Shown here piece after piece: positions 1 through 12,200 of a stretch of DNA of 64,000 nt. The notes under the pieces were generated by a model, which was given only the letters and a program-made list of their open reading frames with translations, was not told where the DNA came from and made no database searches. Positions within the stretch are counted from its first letter, which is position 1. Every line of letters starts with the position of its first letter. The stretch comes from Asterias amurensis (lineage: Eukaryota > Echinodermata > Asteroidea > Forcipulatida > Asteriidae). Location of the stretch: the NCBI RefSeq assembly GCF_032118995.1, contig NC_092648.1, positions 21,294,450-21,358,449 on the forward strand, given 5' to 3'. The translations under genes were made by a program, and so were the position numbers.

Positions 1-250
1 GACTTATAAGCACTAAAACTTACTAAGCACAGAAAAATATTGCTAAATAGAAACAGGTTACCAGTCAATTTACATGAAGTTTTCATGTTGTGTGACTGGT
101 GTCCCACTCAATATTTGCCTAGCAAGGAAATTGGTCAAGCAATATTTTCTGCTTAACAGCTGTATGAAGTTGGGCCTTGGGGAGGTTGGAAAGTGGCCCA
201 GACTACTATGCTTAGTGGATCAAGGGGAGTTCTCACATTGAAATATATCT
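1..250. repeat. MTR intron, dispersed inverted-repeat element (CATAAAGCTGCTTAAGC family)
   Basis: Intronic sequence left of the first visible MTR exon. It contains the phrases found in other copies of this family here: TACTAAGCACAGAAAAATA, a GACTGGTGTCC core, and TTCTGCTTAACAGCTGTATGAAGTTGGGCC at the right. Related copies lie at 25225-25815, 41635-41840 and 54452-54595. Confidence 0.6.
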
Positions 251-267
251 ATGTATCTCTTTTAAAG

Positions 268-3200
268 GTCTGGAACCGATGGTTCTTGGAAAGCACACAC
301 TGTTTGTTAATATTGGTGAGAGATGTAACGTGGCTGGCTCAAGGAAATTTGCTAAACTTATAACAAACGGTAACTATGAGGTGAGTTCAAATTTTAAGAA
401 CTAAAGTAAAAAATTTCATTACCACACCAGCTCTTCTCAGAGCGCAGAGCTAACACTCTGTTAATATTCATGGTTGAATCCACAAGTTTACTAGTTATAT
501 TCTTCTATTTCTAAGAACAACCAAGAACACAATTTTATAAACCTCAAAGTCTATGTAGCTTTGACTAAATATAGATGGTTCAAGAGGTAGTTTTTGGTTA
601 CTCATTCAGGGGAGTTATGAGTGGCCAACCATTTCAAAAGGCAACATAAAGTGCAGAAACAATCTTTTTTTTAAGAGTCATTTTATCAAAGTTAAATTTG
701 CATAATTATCTGCACTCATTCTTTGACATTTCTGAGAGGAGATCCGATAAATAGGCTTGGGCTTTGTGTTCGGCTTAGTTGTCATCCGTTATTTCTAAAA
801 TGTGCACTTTCTAAGCCCAAAGTCAATCCAAGGTTTTGAAATAGTCATCACCCCTTTTGTATGCACCATTCACAGGAAGCACTGAGTATAGCCAAGGCCC
901 AGGTGGAAGCAGGAGCGCAGGTACTAGACATTAACATGGATGAGGGAATGCTGGATGGAGTGAAAGCGATGACAAAGTTTGTTAACCTCATCTCATCAGA
1001 GCCTGATATCTGTAGGGTACCGTTGTGCATCGACTCCTCCAAGTTTCAGGTAGTGTTGTGTTCTTACTCTTGGTTATGGATTTAAAAAAGAATGAACTTG
1101 CACATGTTGCAGATAAAGACAGGGGACGATGAATGAAATAGTTGTTTCTACGAAAGCTCATGCTGTTTTTCAGTGCTATTATTAAGTTGTTTTTTTCACT
1201 TATTAGACTAACACAGCTATCCTCATGTTATTATTATTACCCAGGTAATTGAAGCAGGTCTTAAGTGCACCCAGGGGAAGTGCATTGTCAACAGCATCAG
1301 TCTGAAGGAAGGGGAGAAGGATTTCTTGGAGAAAGCGCTGACCATCAAGAGACATGGAGCTGCCGTTGTGATTATGGCATTTGATGAAACTGGGCAGGTT
1401 GGTCTTGTGACTTTCATACAAAAACAGTCTTTAAAAAGGGATTTTTTTAATATTTTTTTTTTACAAACGGATGAGGAATACATGTATCTCCGAAAAAGTA
1501 CATGTGAATTTTGATTTTATTCTGTTCTTTATTATCCCTTATTATCCCTCACAGGCACAAAATTCCTGGACAAAAAAGATAAAACAAAGTGGATCAATTG
1601 TTTGAATGAAATTGGACAACTGTAAGCTCTGATATCATAGAAGTCCAAAACATTTTTCAATGCTTGACTGAGTGGTTCCTTTCCCTACATTTCACTTTGG
1701 TGGATCCCAGTTCGAATCCCATGTCAGACCGAGGCCTTGAACATGGATTGGGTTCTCAGTCCCTACCATTGAGGTTTTTACTTCCATATCTAAAGCCCAG
1801 CTCATACTTCCTGCGAATGCAAATGCGATACGAATGTTGATGCCACAAATTTTGCAACAAATAACTGGCAACAGTTGAACTGTGCTCAACTCCTGCAAAA
1901 CCTTCACTGCGAAAACAGGGCTGTTACGTCAAAATTCGGTTCGCATTCGCAGGAATTATGAACTGGGCTTCAACTGAATATTTCTTTGATCATGTCTTAT
2001 TCTTCCTGTTGTTGGTGCTAACTTTGCTGTTGGATGTGAAATAAATAAATATTTTTTCCATTTTCTTCAAGGCTGTTGAAGTAGATCGAAAACTTGAGAT
2101 CTGCTCCCGATCTTACCATCTGCTCGTGGATAAACTGAAATTCAACCCGAATGACATCATATTTGACCCTAACATCCTGACTATAGCAACTGGCATGGAG
2201 GAGCACAATGAATATGGCATCAATTACATCAAGTCAACGGAGCTTATTAAGGTAAGAGAGATTGGTTGGGACAGTCTGGGGCTGATTTTACAAAGACCTA
2301 AGATTGATCTTAATTGCAAGTCAATTTTAGTTGCCAAGGAAAGTGTGATGTCACAATATAAAATCACTGACAATTTGTCTTGTGTAGAATCTTTGTCTTT
2401 CATTCCTTATTTTGATCTGTAATTTCAAAATACTGTTTTGTACACAACCATATGGCACTCCGTAGGTGTTAGGCATTTCTGATCTTTCAACTCCAATTTG
2501 AAGGAATTGTGTAAGCAACCTTATTTTATTTTATTTCACCGTCATTGAAAAGATCCAATCTTTTCGAATGACGGTAAGCTTGGGTATAAAGGGTGAACAT
2601 GGACAAAACTAAAGCTTTATTACAAATTACCTTTGTGCTCAGGCTTTTTTGTTTTGTAAGCTTGGCCGACTAAAGTCGCCAATGATAAGAAATGTCTGCA
2701 ACAGGGACATCTCTTTGGACTAGATGTCATAATAGAAGCTTTCCTCACACAGAAAAAAAAAATATTTGTGACCAGAAATTTCACTGCTACTAATAATTGG
2801 CGGACTTTTTCGAGCAGTGGCTCAAATGAAAGCTTTTAACTTTCTCGACCCTCATCAAAATGTCTATTGAATTTTAAATCAAAATGTTTGGGTCAAATTG
2901 GCCAAAAATAGCATCTTTAAGTGAGTAATTTTTTATACATTTTTGTTGTTGTTTGATTTGATTTGAGCAGAGAACCCTTCCTGGATGTAGGATAAGTGGT
3001 GGATTGTCCAATCTGTCGTTTTCATTCCGTGGCAAAGAGAAGATTCGGGAGGCTATGCACAGCGTATTCCTTTATCATGCCATCAAGGTACGTATGTTAT
3101 TATGGATAACAGAACACCCAATAAGCACTCCACACTAATTATCAATGTGCCAAACTGCTATAAAAAATGGACTTGGACATCTTTATAGTAGTGAAATTTG

Positions 3201-6200
3201 ACATGTTTGTATGAGATCGTGGTACTTGGCTTCTACTTTTAGCGTTAGTGCCGATTACTATTATAGATCCTTGTCATTTGAGTGGGGGGATCATTCATGT
3301 ACGTCATGCTGCATTCCTTAATCAAACCAATGCATGGCCAACATTATAAACCAGCATTTTTGATAGTATTCACTGGGTATATTCGTCCCATTGTTTTAAC
3401 TGTGGCATGCTTTTTTCTACTCTTACAGTGAGTTAATTTTGGTGTTAGAGTGACTGATGCCAATGATCTTAACATCATTATAGTTATACACGGGTCATAA
3501 ACAGTCGGCAGCTGATTATGTTCTCCATGGTCTTAAGTCAGGCATGCAGCATCATCATGAAAAGTTGGTTGTGACTGTGTTTGTGTCAATGACCTGATGA
3601 GGGCGCCTTAAAACTTACCCGAAAAAAAATGATAAGGCCTAAGATAAGGCCTAACAGTTATCTGTTTTTGTTTATGCTGGTTAGCATCATTTCCTTATTC
3701 CTTTTGGGTTTTGTTTTCCTCCCACCTATAGGCTGGCATGGACATGGGTATAGTCAATGCAGGTAATCTACCTCTGTATGATGACATTGACCCCAAACTT
3801 CTTAGACTATGTGAAGATCTGCTTTGGAACAAAGACCCTAACACTACAGATAAACTACTGGATTATGCTCAGGTTTGTCGTGTCAAATGTTATACCTAAT
3901 TTACAAAGAGTGCAACTTTATTCAAAAACACAAAATGGAGACTGAAGCCCAATGTGCTGTTTTTTATGAGAAGAAAAACAAAAGATTTCATCTTTTTACA
4001 ATTGTGTCCTGCCTTTTTTAAACTTGCAGCAAAAGTTAATGACAGAGTACAGTATCGTACAAATAAACCCAAAACTGTTCTTCAATACAAAATTTTGTGA
4101 AATTTTTACTGAAAACTAATTGACGGGACTGTTAATGATTGCTTGGTAATTCAACGACCAGTATAATGAAAGAAAAAACACCCCTTGTTGTACAAACTAA
4201 TTTCAGATGCCTAGAAAAAGGCTTCAGGCCTGAAGTCTTTCAATATTTGAGTGAGAAGTTACCTCTTTCTCAAAAGCTATGTGACTTCAGAGGGAGCCGT
4301 TTCTCACAATGCTTTATACTATCAACAGCTCTCCGTTGCTTGTTACCAAGAAGTAAGTTTTAATGCTAACAATTATTTTGAGTAATTACCAATAGTGTCC
4401 AGTGCCTTTAAATGTGGCGGTCTATTCCTCCTACAGACACTGGGTAAAGATGCTAAGAAAGGAGTCATAGATGAGAGCTGGAGAAATGGAACCGTTGAAG
4501 AGAGACTGGAATATTCCCTTATCAAGGTAATCTTAACATTTCATTTCAGTTCATTAACTCTGGTTGTGAAGCCAAGGACTCTAAGAAAAGAAGGATGAAG
4601 CATCATGATTAAGTGTCTTGCTTGAGGACACGGGTGTCACGATTGGGATTCAGACCCAAACTCTGCTGCTCGGAAACACCAGAGCTTGAGTCTGGTGCTC
4701 TTAACTGCTTGGCCACAACACGCCTCGTGTGACTTGGCAAACAAAACTGGTGAAGTAACTTCAGTAGATATAATGGAAAAGAAACTCAATAACAACTTAA
4801 TATGTGGATACAAAAAATGTATTAACTGATCCAGCAGGGTGGATATGTGCGCATTACAAGTCTTATTATTATTGTTATTATTATTATTACATTTGCATTG
4901 TTTTCTCATCCAGGGTATTGATAAGTACGTTGTTGCTGACACTGAATTGGCCAGGCAGAACTCTGTCCTCTACCCACGAACGTTAAATGTCATCGAGGGA
5001 CCCCTCATGAAGGTGGGTTGGTCATCTGAACCAAATATACATAGGCATACCCGAACGAGTATTGGGTTAGTAACTCTGTTCAAACGGTTGTTTACTTGTA
5101 AATATACAGAGCTGACAACTCTCCTTGATCTGTTTGACTATTGCACTCTATTTTGTTAAAATTTTCGTTTGGGGTTGCCAGTCAGAAGCAATTATACCTC
5201 TAACTGACGTTTAGCTAGAGATCGCACCTAAGGTTACAATACGATTTGGAAACAGCAACAGAAGGATCACCTTAAGGGGAAGGGGGTTGCATCCTTTCTA
5301 AAGTTCATGAGAACTAAATGCGTTTTGTTGTTAATTCAACAGGGTATGAGTATCGTAGGGGACCTGTTTGGAGCTGGTAAGATGTTCCTCCCTCAGGTCA
5401 TCAAGTCAGCCCGGGTCATGAAGAAAGCTGTCGGACATCTCATCCCCTTCATGGAGAAAGAGAAAGAACTAGCGAAACAAAAGATAAAGGAAGAAACGGG
5501 CAAAGACGTCTTGCAGGTAAGGAAAAAAAATTTCCGCTCATCCTTTTTGACATTAAGTTAATGGCGAAACCAATCTTCAGCGCAGAAAGTAGTGAAGCCC
5601 AAAATGATAATGCGGATACCAAAGTAAGTTTACCAGCCAAAATACCATGTCACATATACCATCTGTGACTGGTATCCTGCTCCTCTTTTGCTTAGCAGAA
5701 AATATTATTGTTAAATTTACCCATAATTTGTCTGCACTGTGGAACCAACTACCCATTGGAGGTTTCTGCATTTGTTTCACTTCGTCGTTGAAATCACAGA
5801 CCACATTTGTTCTATTTAGCCCAGAATGGGGATTGCTGTTTATTCTGTGTAGGATTGTTGTCATTTATGAGCTTGCCTTTTGAATACTTGTATTGGCAGT
5901 CTGATCTTTTTAGTGACAGGAAAACTATGTTTTCCTTCTCAATCTAGCCTTCTCCTTATTGTAATTTGATTGTTGTTTATTTTGTTTTTATACACCGTAA
6001 GTATGGTTTTACTTGTGTGGCTTTACTGTGAGCATTTGACTTTGAATGGGCCATATTTTTGACCGCGTGAGGGTGCTCTCAATCACTTCCGGGGGTATAT
6101 TCTTTCATACCCAAAACGGCTATTAAAGATTGAAACACATTACCACCACAGACATCTAATCCATCACAGACAAAAAGACTTTTAAAGGAGCTGTTATAAT

Positions 6201-9200
6201 TCACCTCTAAAGCAACTTAAAACTGCGGCGCAACAAGAGTGACAGGATGCCTATTAATTTGTGCCGGGCGAATCGCGTGATAAAAATACTATTTATATAG
6301 CGCCCTCGCGCGGTCAAAAATAAGGCGCATTGGTGAGAACAAACAAAAAAAAAGAAAGAAAAATAATATTTGGTTTGCGGTAACACCATGTGTGTATCTA
6401 CTTGCCAGGTAGATTATGTTCTTTTGAGAACTTGTCCTGCTTTATATTCTACCTACCGCAGAGTAGATTTTCGGAATTTGGGAGAATTCTCAGTTCTGAA
6501 AAGAACTGGCCTGTTTATTAACTACTACCTGGGTGGAAGGTAAAAATCGGCCAGGACCACTACTTTAGCTTAAGTGGATCGGGGGGGACTTCTCATTTAA
6601 TATGAACTTCACTACCGCAGAGTGAGTTCCAAATTTTTCCTGGAATGTTTACATCAATGAAAGAGTTTTCTTGAATTCATTTTTTTTTTTTTTTAGGACT
6701 CCTACAGTGGGACTGTAGTGGTCGCCACCGTGAAGGGTGACGTACATGACATTGGTAAGAATATCGTTGCTGTGGTGTTGGGTTGCAACAACTATCGAGT
6801 GATCGATCTGGGGGTCATGACCCCATGTGACAAAATTCTGCAGACGGCCATTGAAGCTAAAGCAGGTGAGTGTTTGGAAGTTAGTCTTAAAGACACTGGA
6901 CACCTTTGGTATTTGTCAAAGACCAGTTTTCTCACTTGGTGTATCTCAACATATGCACAAATTAACAAATCTGCGAAAATTTTGACTCAATTGATCATCG
7001 AAGTTGCAAGAGAATAATGAAAGAAAAAATACCCATGTTGCACAATTTGTGTGCTTTCCAAAGCCTACCAAAATATTAAAAGTCTTGTAATATTTGAGAG
7101 ATAAAGCAACGATACTTCAGAGGGAGCCGTTTTCCGCAAGGTTTTTTTACTATCAAAAGCTCTTTTCAACTACTCGTTATTACCAAGTAAGTTTTAATGT
7201 TAACAATTATTTTAAGAAATTACCAATAGTGTCCAATTTGTTGAATATTCACCAATCTATGACTCTACCTTTAATCAGGCTTAATTAACCCATTGTGCCA
7301 TTCTCTCTGGAAACTCTATTTTTTGTCAGACATTGTCGGCCTCTCTGGTCTGATTACGCCCTCGCTTGATGAGATGATTCATGTTGCCAAGGAGATGGAG
7401 CGGCTTGGATTCAAGCTTCCACTTCTGATAGGTGGAGCCACGACATCTAAGACTCATACAGCCGTTAAGATCGCACCTTGCTACTCCGCCCCTACCATCC
7501 ATGTACTAGATGCTTCTAAAAGTGTTGTTGTGGTGAGTGAAGTAGTAATTTTTTTATCCGGATTGCAAATAAAAATGGCCGTTTCAGAAATGGTTTCCAC
7601 TCGGGGGTTCTTCCACTGCCAAAACTATTGCATGTGTATCCAGGCATGCAACTCTTCCGCGTTTTTTGTTTTTTTTTTAACGTGAAAAAAAAAAAAAAAA
7701 GTAAAAAAAAAAAAATTCCGGAGTTATTTTTTTTTTAGCCTAATATATGCCTGGCATTAACAGTGTACAACTACAATCATGTAAAATAAGCCTAGTACAT
7801 GCTAACAATGCACCTAAAAGCATAGTAAACCTCAACATCTTCTAGGGTACCATTGTGGGTATCATGTCCCGTGGCGTTTCGGCTGCCTTGCTCCGCACTT
7901 GCGTTGTACCTTTGAAAATTTTCCTCTTTTTTTTTCGACGGGCAGTTGCATGCCTGTGTATCAGATAACTTGGCCGATAACACTAACGAATAAAACTACA
8001 TTAGAAGACTCTAATCTTTGGGCTTGAAAACAAAGATGTCCAGTGAGGTTTAGAGTTGAGCAAGCACGGATAGAGAAGTAGCAGGAAAAGATAGAAGAAT
8101 GTTTTCCTACCTTTTTCCCAAGGACCAAATATCATGACGGCTTTGGCCCAAATTCCCAAACTTGGGTCCAGAATCCCCACATCTACTAGGGAGAATCTTG
8201 CCAACTCTAACAGCTTTAACAATTGTAACTCTTGTTTTATGTTTTTTCCTTTCGCCCCTTTTTACAGTGTTCATCATTAATGGATAAAGATCAGATTGAA
8301 GATTTCTCAGACGATATTAAGGAAGAATACGAGGAAATCCGTGAGGACCACTATGACTCATTGAAGGTAATCCCTTTATGAAGATGAAGTTCTTAAATGC
8401 ATGGACACTATTGGTTATTACTCAAAATAATTGTTAGCATAAAAATTAACTTGTTAACGAGCAATGGAGAGCTGTTGGTAGTATAAAACATTGTGAGAAA
8501 CTTCTCCATATGAAGTACTGTTGTTTTGTTTTGATGACCAATTTAGTCCAAACTTTCACAGATGTGTTGCATATGTTGGGACACACCAAGTGAGAATACT
8601 GGTCTTTGACAATTACCATACATTTCCAGTGCATTCTATCAAATTCTCACAAATAAAAAAAGACTGAAAATTATGCTTATCCCCTTTGAAATTTAATGAG
8701 AATCCAATAAAAACTTTGGTTTCAAGGACAAAATCATTTTATTAGGAATGTACAAAAAAACAAACCCATCTTTTTTTGTTTTTTAGGATCGTCGATATCT
8801 ATCCCTAGAAGAGGCAAGAAAAAAGAAATGTGCGATTGATTGGAAAAAAGAGCCAGTGCCAGGTAAGATGGAATCTTAAAAGATATTGTACATAGTGATC
8901 TCTTGCAGACTCAAAACACACCTGCAAGTAATATAGGCATCTACCATTTCCACCATGTTGGGGGTAAATTCTTATGTTTTCATTTTGACTCAAAATGGGG
9001 GACAGTGTGTGAGTAAGTAAAGTGTAGGCATTAGTAAGTGTGTTGTACATTGTGCAAGGGGACAATATGTTACTTTTGTTTAAACTGTTTCTGTACTATT
9101 CATTATAACGGTTTTCTTTAGTATAACGGCAAAATGTTTTTACTTTGCTTTGCTTGTGGTCAAACCTTTATACAATATGCTTTCAATTATGGGCACATGT

Positions 9201-12200
9201 GTAAACTAGTAGTAATAGTTTAAAAACAGTTTTATCCTATGTCATGGAACCTTGTTTTCAAAAGTCCACCCAAAACTCATTCCTATAACCTAACTCTTTC
9301 TCTCTCTCATTGGACAGTGACCCCTGCCTTCATTGGTACCAAATCCTTCAAGGATTATGATCTGAACAGGCTGGTACCCTACATCGACTGGAAACCGTTC
9401 TTTGACGTCTGGCAGCTGAGAGGGAAGTATCCAAACAGAGGTTACCCCAAGATCTTCAAGGACAAGACAGTCGGTAAGTCTTAATTGAAAGTGAGGATGA
9501 ATGGAAAGATGACTCAAGTTGGCCTTCTTGTAAAAAAATGTTTGGCAGTACACACATGTACAGTATACAATTGTTGCGTGGTGTGAATCAATGGTGTTTC
9601 GTACAGCCGAGGGGGCTGTGCCATTTGCCCCAGAAGGTGTACAAAACCCATGGACCCTGTCACAGCGTGCATCATGGGGGACGTAGAGCCATCATGAGAT
9701 TTGATGCAGATTGCCACAGCTGCCCAGGTGTTACGATGTTGTTATACCATGGTTGTTGGGAGGTTGTTATACCATGGTAAAATATTCCTCTTTTAAGGAG
9801 GCGTTTTATTGTCATCTTACATGCACCTATCCTGTCCGCCATTTCGGGAGTCAAACGCTGAGGTGCGATCCGCGCTTTTGCAAGGGGTCAAATGCACTTT
9901 GTAAACTCTGAGTTGTACATTGATTGCAGGTGAGGAGGCTCAGAAGGTGTTCAACGATGCCCAAACCATGTTGAATAAGATTATTAACCAGAGACTCTTA
10001 CAAGCTTCTGGAGTAGTCTGTATCTATCCGGCCTACAGCGTGGAAGACGACATCTATGTCTTCAAGGAGGAAATCGGGATTGGAGACCCTAAGGCTATAT
10101 TCTATGGACTTAGACAACAGGTATGGAATCACTGTAAGACGCTGGCTTAAGCTGTCAGTAGGCAAGTTTAAACTTGCAAGTCTTCAGAATAGCCGTAGCC
10201 TAAGCCAAGGACTAGCTGTTAGAACCCTAAATCATGCTGCAGGTATTTTATGCCCGGTTTATACTTCCTGTGTATGCAAATGCAAAGCAAATTTTGGTGT
10301 CACACGGCTGTTCCGCAGCGAATGTTTCGCAGGAGTTGAACACAGTTCAACTGTTGTGATTTATTTGTTGCAAATTATGCATTGCGAGTTTGTGATATCA
10401 AAATTTGTATCGCATTCGCAGGAAGTATGGACCAGGCTTTTATACAATCAAATAGAACGTTCCTACCTATTGAGACGCTCCTTAAATTCCAACAAAATGC
10501 AAGGTAATGTTGACCTTTTGTTACAAAGAAAAAAATTAATTATATTTTATTGTTTGTTGCAGGCTGAGAAGGATTCTGGGTCGAACGAGCCTTACATGAA
10601 CCTCTCTGACTTCATCGCACCCCGTGAGTCAGGAGTCACTGACTACATCGGAGCGTTTGCGGTATCGGCAGGCTTCGGTTCCAAGGATCTATGTGAGCAA
10701 TATGAGAAGGAGTATGATGACTATAGCATCATCATGGTCAAGGCATTGGCTGATAGACTCGCAGAGGTAAACTTGAATCCAAAATATCACATCCTTCCCA
10801 GTCATTTCCCCTGAAGACGAGCAGAGTATACTGTTCGAAACGTCGAGACCCAACCGGCTCTTTTCAGAGCCAACATAAGAGATTTACACATGGTTGTACC
10901 CGCAAGTTTACTTATTATTTATAGTTTTTTCCTTCCCAATCACATTTGACGTGCTAGGTTTTTATACACACAAGACATTCCTTTTTGTTGAAGAACATTT
11001 ATTTTGCTGCCCAGCTTGATGACGGTACAATCACAAATAATATATTGATACTTTTTCATTTTATAGCTAAATGAAGGTATTTTTTATAATAAGTGGTAAA
11101 TCAACACCATGTAGACAGAAGTGTGATTGGTGGTTCTGATGAGAAGTTCGGATGATATATTCAATGTTTCATACACTGTCGTCAGTTTCTACAGACAATG
11201 GACAGATGAGTGTACTGTCCGAAACAATGAGTCCATCGGCTCTTCTCAGAACCACCAATCACTCAAAAGAGATCTATCTACATGGTGTGACCCGCAAATT
11301 TCTCAGAAGCACCTTAACAACTGATCATGCCTTTATTTTTCTTCTCTCATTAGGCCTTTGCAGAGGAATTACATGAGAGGCTGAGGAAGGAATTCTGGGG
11401 ATACGGTAATGAAGAACTCTTGGAAACACAAGACCTTCTGAAGATCAAATATGAGGTAAACTTGTCTGACGCTCCATGCCAAATCAAGGCACTTTCTGCA
11501 ATGACTATGACTAAAAACTGGGCTCTCATTTTGAGAATCATTTCCAATCGAAGTAATGTGGTGATGGAAAAATATGTATATGTTTTTATCCCCCAAAATT
11601 TTAATCTGAGAAGCGTTACTGACCTGTATGTCTCTCAGATTGCGTATTCGAATTATGGATTATTCTTCCTGACTGGACATAACTGCTTAGGGTTTTCGGC
11701 GATATCTTAAACATGGGACCTTTTGAAATGAAATTTGCAGCAGGTTAGTTTTATTGTATCTACATTTACATAGGATTAAAACAATCAAATGGTTAAAAAA
11801 CAAAGGTATACATTGTCTTTAAGTTTGATTATCACTAGCCACACTCAGCTGTATGGAAGTTCCTTCTTTCCCAGAACTGTGAAATTTTGGAACTGGCTCC
11901 CACTTGTGGTGTTGGACTCCCCAACCTTAGAGGCTTTCAGGGGAGGAGTTGCATCAAGCCTATAAGCAGCCGCCCAGTTTTTACTTGCACTATGTCTAGT
12001 TCCCTGCACCAACCAGTCGTCTTGTCAATAGCACTTTCAGTTCTCCAAGTTTTGTTTATGATAGCACTTTTGTGTCCGATCTTCACTCCACCAACAAGCA
12101 AGCACCCTTAGCTTAACGTCCTCACTTAAGGATACTGCCGAGTCACCAACATAAAGATAAACATGACATGACTCTCCTTTCCTTTTTCAGGGTATCCGTC

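Noticed and set aside
3590..3640. CTGATGAGGGCGCC with later AAAAC as a possible hammerhead ribozyme
   Set aside because: No GAAA core in the right place and no flanking stems; not credible.
4637..4942. Asn/Tyr/Leu-rich frames over trinucleotide repeats (also at 19857-20107)
   Set aside because: They translate a TTA/TAA microsatellite and change identity with frame; artefacts.
9514..9911. Several overlapping short frames between MTR exons
   Set aside because: They lie in an intron with a local ATACCATGGT repeat; composition and splice context give no support for a gene.
10056..10814. 252-codon open frame on the plus strand
   Set aside because: It is out of frame with MTR exons at both ends and runs through an intron containing an AGCCCGG-end MITE; no recognisable protein.
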